This document shows positions 1-7,943 of a stretch of DNA of 53,263 bases, piece by piece. The notes beneath the pieces were generated by a model, which was not told the DNA's origin, did no database searches, and saw only the letters and a program-made list of their open reading frames with translations. A program made the translations under genes and the position numbers. Origin of the DNA: a virus; the IMG/VR virus record IMGVR_UViG_3300025736_000033, positions 1 to 53,263 of that record. One strand, 5' to 3'. Position 1 is the stretch's first letter, and each line of letters begins with the position of its first letter.

Positions 1-2133
1 CGGGACCGCGTTGGGGACGGTCGCCGGCTCTGCAGGTGCAGGCTGGAGCGATGGCTCTCCGGCCTCTTGCGATTCGGAAGGCAACTGAACATCGGTAGGC
101 GCTGCGGGATCGACGACACCGGCGGTAGATCCAGTCGATAGGATATGGTTGATCTTGGCATCGAGTATATCGTTGTCGACAGCTTCCTCGGTTTCAGTGA
201 GCGGCCGGCCCACCTCTGCCATACGCATCTCGCGGGTCTCAGGTAAAGTGAGCGGAATCCCCTGCTGCTGTTTCTCGCGCAAAGCCGCACCATTTGCGGC
301 CACATCGAATGCCTGTCCAAGCTGAGCCCTATCCTGCGCACCCTGCTTAACCTCAGTCATCAGCCCAGATGCTTCAGATTGTAGATCGTCTTTGAGATTA
401 GCATTGTCGGTATTCGCCGCCCGCCCCCATAGCTCATGGGCACGCATGACCTTTTCGGCATTTTCAAAGCTAATATCGTATTCAGCGGAGATATCAGCGG
501 CACGCTTGCCCTGGATAACGGTATTCGCACCGCCTCCAAGCAGGGTCAGGAAGGCTACGGACGGCAAACTCTGTAGACCCTCCATGCCAACCTGCTTTAG
601 ATCGAACCGCTTATTGCCGGCGCTCGTGTCCTGAAGACGTGCCCATTCTACAACGGCAGCCTGCCCAGTCTCTTCCGCGCCTTCGCCAGCGGTCCTAACA
701 ATCCACTTAATCAACGCTGCTGTGCCAGCATTCGCCAGCTTATTATCGGTAAGTATCGCCTTGACGAATTTCTTCCTCAACACATTGCGGGCCGCGCCAG
801 TTGCCCAGTCCTTACCGAAGAACGTGGCCGCTGGCCCCACGCTGTTGCTCAAATACTCAACTGCACCGTATGCCGCACCAGCTACATTAGCAATATTCTG
901 AAGGTTCTGCATTTCTGCGGCAGGTACCTCGCTCGGCTTCTGGCCACGTTGCTTCAGTATCTCATACAGTATCTCACCACGGCCAAGCCCTACCCAATAA
1001 GCCTTATCACCAACGCCGAACGTAGTTGCACCAAGACCGATCGATTCAAGCATTGGGGCAGCCGATTGCATCGCGCCGTGCCAGCCTCGCATTACCTGTC
1101 CATCTTCCACACCTAATTTGCCGCCAGCCTCATCTAACGCATTAAGATTCTCATACAGCCTATCGGACATCTTCTGATTCGCACCAAACTGAATAGCTAG
1201 ATCCTGAGTCGTATGGCTACGGAGTTGGCCCATTCGAAGATGCGTAAGAGAATCATTCTTGATCTGGCCTTTTTTAGCCAAATCCAAGAAGTGAGGATCG
1301 GGCAGATCCAAGAACTTGCTCTCCTCGAACTTCTTAAGTACCGTCAAATCCTGCGCGGCCTGATCAATACTGTCCTGCAATACCTGCTCTTGTCCAGTAG
1401 GCTGCTGGCCCGGTAGCGAAATGCCACCTTTCAACTTCGCCAACTGATCTGTCCGGAAATCAAGTATAGCCTCTGCATTAGCCCTTGAACTCGCCGCCTG
1501 GTCGTACTGGCCGCGTGCCTGAAAACGCAACCGAGTATCGCGGAGAGCGTCTGCCGGATGGCGGGGGGAAGGGATGCCTTCAACCTCTTCGATAAACGCC
1601 TCGGCCTCACCAGCGCTCCCGCCACGGCGCCGCACTTCATCCGGTGATAGACCCATACGTGGATCATCGCTGAATGCAGACGGGGTCGACAGCAGGTCCA
1701 GTCGCGGAGTGAATTGCGGTTCGCCAGTAATCGTATCAATGCCATCAACGAAGCGGTTGGGGTGATCGGGGGTCTTGTGCTCGCTCGGCCAATGGTAGCG
1801 CCCATCTTCTTTGCTGATTGCTGGCTCTTGGCCATTCCTGTACGCAGCCCTATAATCGTACTTGTGGCCCGGTGCATCGGGGTCCGTACTGATTCCTGAC
1901 TTACGCGCCCAGCCCTGATACCAGTCTTGGAAGTTCTGCTCAACCTGGCCGTTGTCGAAGGCTATGCCCGTGCGCTTCGAATCGATCGGGTCCAATGCCG
2001 GATCGTCGTCGAACTCGAGAGAAGGTAGTGCTTCATCGAACTCAAGGGATGGCAGTATGCCAAAGTTGTCCTCTTCATCGAATGTGAGGGAGGGCAGTTG
2101 CCCAGAGCCTTCGTCGTATATGCCGCGCGCCAT
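1..2133 (-). CDS. Large polyvalent / internal virion protein, truncated by window edge
   Basis: An open frame of 711 codons runs from ATG at 2133 to base 1 with no stop, so the gene is incomplete. The N-terminus (about residues 10-50) is acidic and contains imperfect LPSLxFDE repeats. A middle segment is alanine/glycine-rich and helical, and includes the pattern GEGAEETGQ followed by a hydrophobic Leu/Gly stretch. The 1,244-aa protein at 11552-15286 has the same plan: acidic FDE repeats, then an EEGTQE segment before a Gly-rich hydrophobic stretch. I infer a virion-internal, possibly ejected, polyvalent protein of the kind found in podoviruses. It sits directly after the 511-aa gene in a leftward operon. 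The C-terminus, and any enzyme domain there, is not visible. If the window is circular, the frame continues into 53263-53144. Confidence 0.7.
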   Translation of the reverse strand, partial: MARGIYDEGSGQLPSLTFDEEDNFGILPSLEFDEALPSLEFDDDPALDPIDSKRTGIAFDNGQVEQNFQDWYQGWARKSGISTDPDAPGHKYDYRAAYRNGQEPAISKEDGRYHWPSEHKTPDHPNRFVDGIDTITGEPQFTPRLDLLSTPSAFSDDPRMGLSPDEVRRRGGSAGEAEAFIEEVEGIPSPRHPADALRDTRLRFQARGQYDQAASSRANAEAILDFRTDQLAKLKGGISLPGQQPTGQEQVLQDSIDQAAQDLTVLKKFEESKFLDLPDPHFLDLAKKGQIKNDSLTHLRMGQLRSHTTQDLAIQFGANQKMSDRLYENLNALDEAGGKLGVEDGQVMRGWHGAMQSAAPMLESIGLGATTFGVGDKAYWVGLGRGEILYEILKQRGQKPSEVPAAEMQNLQNIANVAGAAYGAVEYLSNSVGPAATFFGKDWATGAARNVLRKKFVKAILTDNKLANAGTAALIKWIVRTAGEGAEETGQAAVVEWARLQDTSAGNKRFDLKQVGMEGLQSLPSVAFLTLLGGGANTVIQGKRAADISAEYDISFENAEKVMRAHELWGRAANTDNANLKDDLQSEASGLMTEVKQGAQDRAQLGQAFDVAANGAALREKQQQGIPLTLPETREMRMAEVGRPLTETEEAVDNDILDAKINHILSTGSTAGVVDPAAPTDVQLPSESQEAGEPSLQPAPAEPATVPNAVP

Positions 2134-2141
2134 CGCTGCTC

Positions 2142-3677
2142 CTAATTTGTTAAAGCACCATACTTCTTAAGCCATTTTTCGTCACCCATTTTCTCACGCA
2201 GGACACGAAGCCGGTCCTCGACCTCTTTGTCAGTCTTGATCCCCTGCGACTCTGCTTGGGTTGAACCAGAGAACCTACGTGCGGCATTCTGAATCATGCC
2301 ATCGGTAACCTGCGATGCGGTCTTACCCGGCGTAACTTCAAGGGCAGGTGCAACGGCCTGTGGCCGAATACCACCTACGCCCTGTTGCGCTGGAGCGGCA
2401 GGTCTACGAACTTCAGGCGGCAAACTCGTTGGGTCCGGCTCTGCCGCAATCCTTACTCCAAGCGATTCATCAGCCTCACCGAAGAATGACTGAATCGATG
2501 TAACATGATCACGTAGATAACGCTGGCGGTCGGCCAACCCAGCGCGATCTGTAAGAGCCTCATCCTCTGGGAAAGCCCCCTCTTCATACGAGTTACGCCT
2601 AAGCCCTTCTACTTGTTTGCCACGCGAAACTAGCCCCTCGGTTTCTTTTATCTGCCGCTGTAAACTCGTCAATTCGTTGCGGAGCTGGCTATCGCTCATC
2701 AAAGAATAAAGCTCTTCACGGCTTGCGCTGGCATTTGCAAATCGGCCAGTACCCTCAGCCTTTATGATATCATCCCGAATAGAATCCATGCGTTTCGTAG
2801 ACGCTTCGGAGCTTAAGCCGCCCCGCTCAGCTTTTGCCCTCGCCGTCGCAATATCAACCGTATGCTTCTCCTGAGCCCGCGTCTCTCCGGCAGCCGCACG
2901 AGTACGCTGTGCGCCACGCTCTATAGCAGCGGCAGGTAAATCTGCGGCCTTGTCTTGAGCCTGCTGGATACCCAAGCCTCGCTGTGCGCCAGCCAGCTCC
3001 TGTTCTTGCGCAACGGCGCCAGTCTCTGCCCTGATGCCCAACGCGGACTGATCTTCAGCGGCTTGTCCTGTCCGGACACCAAGCTCTGCTGCACCAGCTT
3101 CAGCCACCTTGCCAGGAATGCCAGCATCGATCTTGGCTCCCGCAGAGAACTGATCAAGGGCAACGGTAGGATCCAGAGAGCCGCGGAAGATGGCATCGCT
3201 CGTGAAACCCTTACCGCCGCCGATTGGTTTGCCGTCAAACTCGATAGAATACACATTCTCGCTTACAGGCTGGCCATTCTTATCGACACCCTGCTGCACA
3301 TCAATGACAGTAATGTTGGGCTGAAACTCTTTAGGTAAACCCTGTCCTATCTGAGCACTTACCTGAGCTGCATCACCACCAGCATTAATCAAGCGAACGC
3401 CCTGATGTAACCGTTCAATGCTCAGGTCGTACAACTTAGCTTCGCGATCCTGCTGCCCCTGGTTGAAAGTCGCAGTATCGCGCTGATCCTTGAGTGCCGC
3501 ACGCCTTTCTTTGGCCGCATCCTGCCTGTCCTGACGCGTAGCACTGCGTTGCGCTGCCGTATCAGCCGCAGTCTGCCGCTTCTCCTGTAGATCCAATGCG
3601 TGATCACGTTGCCTTCGCTGTGTACCGCGTTCAAACCCTGCTGAAAATCCCCGCAATCCATATCCTATCGATGACAT
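2142..3677 (-). CDS. Coiled-coil internal virion protein (putative)
   Basis: This 511-aa protein is rich in Ala, Gln, Arg and Glu. Residues about 20-90 form a highly charged helix with many RQ/DQ/KE pairs. Residues 190-320 are another long Ala/Gln/Arg-rich segment, and the C-terminal third is Pro/Ala-rich before a short helical end. There is no catalytic motif or membrane segment. Its place between an Ala/Gly-rich 402-aa protein and a giant polyvalent protein resembles podovirus internal-virion clusters. The 319-aa gene at 15296-16255 holds the matching position before the other giant gene. Eight bases separate it from the 711-codon gene. Real gene with good confidence; role inferred from context only. 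Confidence 0.6.
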   Translation of the reverse strand: MSSIGYGLRGFSAGFERGTQRRQRDHALDLQEKRQTAADTAAQRSATRQDRQDAAKERRAALKDQRDTATFNQGQQDREAKLYDLSIERLHQGVRLINAGGDAAQVSAQIGQGLPKEFQPNITVIDVQQGVDKNGQPVSENVYSIEFDGKPIGGGKGFTSDAIFRGSLDPTVALDQFSAGAKIDAGIPGKVAEAGAAELGVRTGQAAEDQSALGIRAETGAVAQEQELAGAQRGLGIQQAQDKAADLPAAAIERGAQRTRAAAGETRAQEKHTVDIATARAKAERGGLSSEASTKRMDSIRDDIIKAEGTGRFANASASREELYSLMSDSQLRNELTSLQRQIKETEGLVSRGKQVEGLRRNSYEEGAFPEDEALTDRAGLADRQRYLRDHVTSIQSFFGEADESLGVRIAAEPDPTSLPPEVRRPAAPAQQGVGGIRPQAVAPALEVTPGKTASQVTDGMIQNAARRFSGSTQAESQGIKTDKEVEDRLRVLREKMGDEKWLKKYGALTN

Positions 3678-3682
3678 AATTT

Positions 3683-4891
3683 CTATCCTCCAAATCCAAA
3701 ATCAAACATGTTTAATACATCCCCCGTCAGTTCGCCCCACCCCGCCGCTTCTGCTCGTTTGTCAGCGGTCATCTGCGCCCCCTGATTCAACCCGATCCCC
3801 CGCGCAGTACTCGCCTGCTGGCGGAACATCCCTGCCCGATTCAGCAAAGAGTTCCCATACCCCTGCGCACCATCACCCGCGATACCTGCCGCGCCACTCA
3901 ATGCGCCAGCCGAAGCATTCAGGAGATTGGCACCGCCGCCGAACAACCCGCCAGCCGTTGCAGCCTGACTCGCAGCCTCGCTCGGAAGCCTGAGCCCTAG
4001 CCCGAGCGCGACCTGCTTGCGCGCGAAATTCTCGCTCTCAGTAGCGCGACGGGCCTGGTCTGCCGCCGACACCCTGCCAAGAGCCTCGCCGATGCCCAAC
4101 CCTCGCTGTGTCGATACCGACTGTGGACTATCGGAGGATATGCCCCGACCGCGGAACCCTTCTTCAGACGCCTCTCGCGCACGATTAAACTGCTGGGTGA
4201 CGCCGGCCATTGCACGCTCTGCCGCAACACCTGGATCTTTGCCAGCACGCGCCTCGCTTACAAACTCCTTCTCGAAGTCGCCGTAGATCGTATTGAAGCG
4301 GTCGCGGTCTTGCTGAGACCAGTTGAGCATGATATTGCCTATCTGCTCCTCCATGTCGAGACGACGAGTGGCAATCAACCTATCTGCCGCAGCTGAATCC
4401 ATCATTCCATCCGCAATCAGACGCGTGAAATCAAAATAGTCACGAGTCAGATCGGTATTCGCCGCCGTATCACGCCGCGACTGCTCATCGCCGGTGTATG
4501 CATCTAAAGCCTGCCGAAGTTCATTCTGCAAAGCGTGACTGCCCTGCGAGCCACCAGACGCAGTGAAGTCTCCAGACTGTGAGTAAATCCGCTGCGCCGC
4601 GTCATGGCCAATAAAACCACCCCACGGCGCAGGCGTATTTGCTAAAAATTCAATCGCAACTGACCGCGGGATTCTTTCCCCGCTTGGGAGATCGTATAAA
4701 TCACCACCAGCCGTCCACCACGCCCCGTTGCTGTTGCGGCTCCCTGGATCATTGCCCGGATTGACGGCCGGGACGCTGGACTGTGGCCCAGTAAACGTGA
4801 TCGACTCGTGAGCCGCATCGGCTCTACCCTGAAAGTCATTGCGCTGGTCATCGGTCATATCAGCCCATTCTTGATTGCTTATCTCAGGCAT
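3683..4891 (-). CDS. Ala/Gly-rich structural protein, probably internal virion or tail
   Basis: This 402-aa protein has a Gly/Asn/Trp-containing N-terminal part, including GAWWTAGGDLYDLPSG near residue 60. A helical middle has repeated charged segments (about residues 130-260). The C-terminal third is very rich in Ala, Gly and Ser (residues 280-370), with segments such as GGLFGGGANLL and GALSGAAGIAG that could insert in or span a membrane. That composition recalls T7 gp14-type internal core proteins, which is a similarity of style, not shown homology. The ATG at 4891 follows an AGGAGATAA-type ribosome site. It is followed at 5 bases by the 511-aa gene, suggesting co-translation. Confidence 0.55.
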   Translation of the reverse strand: MPEISNQEWADMTDDQRNDFQGRADAAHESITFTGPQSSVPAVNPGNDPGSRNSNGAWWTAGGDLYDLPSGERIPRSVAIEFLANTPAPWGGFIGHDAAQRIYSQSGDFTASGGSQGSHALQNELRQALDAYTGDEQSRRDTAANTDLTRDYFDFTRLIADGMMDSAAADRLIATRRLDMEEQIGNIMLNWSQQDRDRFNTIYGDFEKEFVSEARAGKDPGVAAERAMAGVTQQFNRAREASEEGFRGRGISSDSPQSVSTQRGLGIGEALGRVSAADQARRATESENFARKQVALGLGLRLPSEAASQAATAGGLFGGGANLLNASAGALSGAAGIAGDGAQGYGNSLLNRAGMFRQQASTARGIGLNQGAQMTADKRAEAAGWGELTGDVLNMFDFGFGG

Positions 4892-4962
4892 TGCTTTATC
4901 TCCTATTTCCTATTGGCATCACTGGCAGTATGTCGATCAATGGTGTTGGCATGATGGTTTCT

Positions 4963-5628
4963 CTATGGTGTCATGACATCCTTCGTTACCCAGACTCCGC
5001 TTTCACGCCGCTCGTGCACAAAGTTATTGGAACTGATTCCCTGTCGCCATGAGCCGTCTGCTGCTGGGGGGCCGAAGTAGGTGAAGTTGTTGGTGCTAAC
5101 GATTTCAAGATTACCATCATTGATCTTGACGGTATCTGCTGTAGTGGACATGGACGCTTGGTTCGTCCCGGATGTGAACCTTGCCGCGTGGAGCGTAGTG
5201 AGCGGACCACCTGCCTCGGTAAAGTAGAACCCATTAGACGAAAGCAGGTCCGACGCGTATATCTTGAACTTCTCTGGACCGTCAGGAAGCCCACTGTTAT
5301 TCCACTCGATGAATGAGCTTGAATCTGACTTGAGGAAAATCGTCTTACCTGCCGTCACGAGGATATTCGTTTCTGTGACATTGCCATTCGCCATTACATC
5401 CGAGAGCGTGTTGGTTATTGATCCCGATGCAGTATCCCATCGAGTCGTATCTGCCGCAGTTATTCCACTCGCAACACTTGTGCTATAGTCGGTCTGCTTT
5501 ACCCCATCAGCCCATCTATCGGCCGCGTAGGCGTAGTTGCCAAGAGCGCAGAGGAATGCTGCCGCCACTAAAACTATGACGAATACCGTGGCTGCCAGCG
5601 GAAGCCCTTCTTTGATTCTCTGTTTCAT
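4963..5628 (-). CDS. Fibre-like protein with N-terminal membrane anchor or signal peptide
   Basis: This 221-aa protein has a basic start (MKQRIKEG) followed by a hydrophobic run of about 22 residues ending in an AYA-type site, so a signal peptide or N-terminal membrane anchor is predicted. The rest is Thr/Ser/Asn-rich, with short beta-type segments such as GKTIFLKSDSSS and DTVKINDGNLEI that resemble repeats in phage fibre shafts. It is the last of four consecutive fibre-region genes with export signals. AAGGAG lies 5 bases upstream of the ATG. It may be a surface or virion fibre accessory; assignment is by composition and neighbours. Confidence 0.55.
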   Translation of the reverse strand: MKQRIKEGLPLAATVFVIVLVAAAFLCALGNYAYAADRWADGVKQTDYSTSVASGITAADTTRWDTASGSITNTLSDVMANGNVTETNILVTAGKTIFLKSDSSSFIEWNNSGLPDGPEKFKIYASDLLSSNGFYFTEAGGPLTTLHAARFTSGTNQASMSTTADTVKINDGNLEIVSTNNFTYFGPPAADGSWRQGISSNNFVHERRESGVWVTKDVMTP

Positions 5629-5636
5629 GTTACTCC

Positions 5637-6056
5637 TTATTTCAGTTTGGCCTTGGCCGCTTTCAGAAGCGACTTCTGTAGCTTAGATGCAAAGTCGGGC
5701 GCGTCGATGCCCATCGAGGTGAGTACCTGCTTCCACTCAGCGAGCGTAATTTGGATGGCGGGCTTATCAACAGTCTCACCATCAATAACCAGAGGGACCG
5801 CCTTGCCGCCCGGCAATGGAATCGTGATACCGTCCGCGCACATATTTTCAGCCTTCAGTTTTTTGATGATCGTATCCGGCACGGCAAAAATCATTTTGGA
5901 GGACGCGATGTTATGCTCGATATTCCAGATGAGCGCATCAGCTAGGGCGTTGTGCGCCATGTCGCCGTTGGTTGCGTCACGTTGTAATCTGTCAGTGATC
6001 GCCTTTGCGTCACGCTCTTCCAACTCGATCCATGTTGCCGTCATGCCCTCGCTCAT
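5637..6056 (-). CDS. Hypothetical protein, 139 aa
   Basis: An unrecognised 139-aa protein. The N-terminal 60 residues look helical and charged, starting after MSEGMTATWIELEE. The middle holds a GITIPLPGGK turn, and the C-terminus is Lys/Ala-rich. No membrane segment or motif was found. The 28 nt encoding part of DGITIPLPGG (5804-5831) recur exactly at the very end of the window (53236-53263), where they again encode GITIPLPGG. AGGGAG precedes the ATG with good spacing. It lies between the lipoprotein and the membrane-anchored fibre-like gene, so a part in lysis or tail assembly is possible but not shown. Confidence 0.5.
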   Translation of the reverse strand: MSEGMTATWIELEERDAKAITDRLQRDATNGDMAHNALADALIWNIEHNIASSKMIFAVPDTIIKKLKAENMCADGITIPLPGGKAVPLVIDGETVDKPAIQITLAEWKQVLTSMGIDAPDFASKLQKSLLKAAKAKLK

Positions 6057-6103
6057 GTTGCTCCCTGCTTTCCAGTGTTGCTCGTTGTCAATTTGTGTTG
6101 GGG

Positions 6104-6301
6104 TTATCTTTCAAGCTGTATCCATAGCAGGGCAAGTGTCATCGCATACGTTGTAACTATGCCCCACTCTTTGGTCTCGCGATATTCAACTGTTTCGAGA
6201 TTATAGTAGCGGCCATTGTCGTCAACCATGCGCTCTACCTTTGGTAGGCTCACACAACCAGTCATCAGCATAACCGAGATTATCAATAGGGTCTTTCCCA
6301 T
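6104..6301 (-). CDS. Short lipoprotein, candidate unimolecular spanin
   Basis: This 65-aa protein begins MGKTLLIISVMLMTGC, a lipoprotein signal with a Leu-Met-Thr-Gly-Cys lipobox. Cleavage before Cys16 would leave a 50-residue lipoprotein. The C-terminal 20 residues include the mostly hydrophobic stretch IVTTYAMTLALLWIQL. An outer-membrane lipid anchor plus a C-terminal membrane segment is the layout of unimolecular spanins such as T1 gp11. This one is much shorter than that 131-aa protein and may be too short to span the periplasm. An Rz1-like outer-membrane lipoprotein is the main alternative. It starts in a TAATG overlap with the 542-aa fibre gene. Confidence 0.5.
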   Translation of the reverse strand: MGKTLLIISVMLMTGCVSLPKVERMVDDNGRYYNLETVEYRETKEWGIVTTYAMTLALLWIQLER

Positions 6302-7929
6302 TAGAAACTACTCCATAATTTATTCGTACCGTTAACGCGGAAAGTGTAGTCGGTCACAATACCAGCCGCGTTGGTCGTTGCTGTTATCCATGAATCAGTA
6401 TCGAGAGCAGAAAGGTATATTTTTTCTCTTACGGTTGCTGAGCCTGCTACGTCCAATGTGGTAGTGGGACTAGCTGTTCCAATACCTACCCTATCATTAG
6501 CAGCATCGGTATGAATTAGGTCAGTATCGCCTGTTCCTTCTACTTTGAAATCGATATCTGAACCATTATTGTTAATCGTAATACCAGCACTACTCCCATA
6601 TATAGCACCGCCTAAAGTTTCCCTCGTCATTTGCAAAGGTACGGCACTACCAGTAATATTTTGAATAAGGAAATCTCCGGGAACTCCAACCTTAGTCTGC
6701 CAAGAGTAATCATCGGTGGTATAGTACATTCCCACAGCCCCTCCAACCGTAGTGTTCTCAATCTTAAGCGGTATAGAATTTATGCTTGATACATGTAGCG
6801 GGTTAGCAGGACTATTTGTTCCGATTCCTACATTACCCACCGTGGTAAGGCTTACCCCTGCCGCATTGGTGCCTGTGATGCTGGCATAGCCGACGTTGGT
6901 TATGCTGTAGCCGCCGCCGCTGAGATTGCCGCCTAGCTGTGGGGTTGTGTCCTCGACTATGTTTTGCAGGTAAAGATTAGACACCCCGCCCCATATCGGG
7001 TCAGTTTCCGCGTCAGCGGAGATGTATGATACGTTACCCGTCCATGCGATCTGAACATTCGCTCCAGCATAATTGGTAGCAAAACCACCACCACCTAACA
7101 GGCTCGATATATCAACAAGTCCGCCGCTGGTGATTGCGTTTGTGGTGCCAGCCGCGCCGCTAATCACGTCCCCAGCATCTACTGCACCTGTGGCCGTCAG
7201 CGATACGCCTGCCGCGTTGGTGCCAGTGATGGATACATCACCGCCAGCCAAATGATATCCACCAGCAAACTGAGCGTTGAAAGTGTTTGTTCCGTGGGAA
7301 CCATAATCACCAGACCCATCTGACAGCACTACGCTATGTGTATTGGTTACTTGTGCCCCATCACCAAAGGCTAGTGAGCCATCGCAGTTGTTTGTGATAA
7401 CAGCATCAGTTCCACCAAGGATGGTAGAGCCATCACAGTTGGTGTATATCGTATTGTTCCAGCCGCCAAGGATCGAGCTATACTCTGAAGCATCGTCTAT
7501 CTTGTTGGATGTACCGCCGCCTATGAAGTTGTAGGACGTATCATGCTCAATGGAGTTCAGGAGACCAGCGGCTATCCCACCGAACCTTGAGTTGTTCTTA
7601 ATATCATTATCCCAGCCACCACCTATGATGGAGTAGTCAGCATCGTAATGAAGCTTGTGACCTCTACCACCAACTATCACTGAGTACTTTGTCTCCTCTG
7701 TTGTGCTGGACTGGATGTCGTTGTTACGGCCACTTACGATAACCGAAGCAGTTGCGTTCGTCTGGATGACGTTGTTCGTACCAGACAGCACAGCGGCCTG
7801 AATTAGCCCTGAGTAATTAGCCCCACCAGATGTCCTGGATGGAGCATTTGACAACTCTATATTCATTTGGTCTGCGATAAGCAATGCAGGGAATGCCATG
7901 AACGCCATGACGAAAATAATGTACTTCAT
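6301..7929 (-). CDS. Exported fibre/adhesin with YadA-head-like repeats
   Basis: This 542-aa protein starts MKYIIFVMAFMAFPALLIAD, a clear signal peptide. Residues about 55-200 carry repeats of the type SxIxGGxxNxI (VIVGGRG, SIIGGGWDN, FIGGGTSN, SILGGWNN), spaced roughly 14-24 residues apart. These resemble the left-handed beta-roll head repeats of trimeric autotransporter adhesins (YadA-like), which also occur in phage fibres. The remainder has fibre-shaft-like segments (VGIGTNSPANPLHV, RVGIGTASPTTTLDV) typical of phage fibre and peptidase-S74-associated proteins, but no S74 chaperone catalytic region is visible. A stretch of 37 residues is shared with the 1,202-aa fibre. Likely a receptor-binding fibre or surface adhesin. 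Confidence 0.75.
   Translation of the reverse strand: MKYIIFVMAFMAFPALLIADQMNIELSNAPSRTSGGANYSGLIQAAVLSGTNNVIQTNATASVIVSGRNNDIQSSTTEETKYSVIVGGRGHKLHYDADYSIIGGGWDNDIKNNSRFGGIAAGLLNSIEHDTSYNFIGGGTSNKIDDASEYSSILGGWNNTIYTNCDGSTILGGTDAVITNNCDGSLAFGDGAQVTNTHSVVLSDGSGDYGSHGTNTFNAQFAGGYHLAGGDVSITGTNAAGVSLTATGAVDAGDVISGAAGTTNAITSGGLVDISSLLGGGGFATNYAGANVQIAWTGNVSYISADAETDPIWGGVSNLYLQNIVEDTTPQLGGNLSGGGYSITNVGYASITGTNAAGVSLTTVGNVGIGTNSPANPLHVSSINSIPLKIENTTVGGAVGMYYTTDDYSWQTKVGVPGDFLIQNITGSAVPLQMTRETLGGAIYGSSAGITINNNGSDIDFKVEGTGDTDLIHTDAANDRVGIGTASPTTTLDVAGSATVREKIYLSALDTDSWITATTNAAGIVTDYTFRVNGTNKLWSSF
6974..7084. repeat. 111-bp block shared by two fibre genes, copy 1
   Basis: This block in the 542-aa fibre gene is identical to 9244-9354 except for one base (position 7002 g versus 9272 a). 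It encodes the same peptide in both proteins, including NVQIAWTGNVSYISADAETD. The flanking sequence is unrelated, so the edges are sharp. Confidence 0.95.
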
Positions 7930-7943
7930 TATGTTATATCCTC

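Noticed and set aside
1431-1943. Minus-strand 170-codon frame inside the left-edge gene
   Set aside because: Different frame from the 711-codon open frame, Arg/Ser-rich and overlapped completely.
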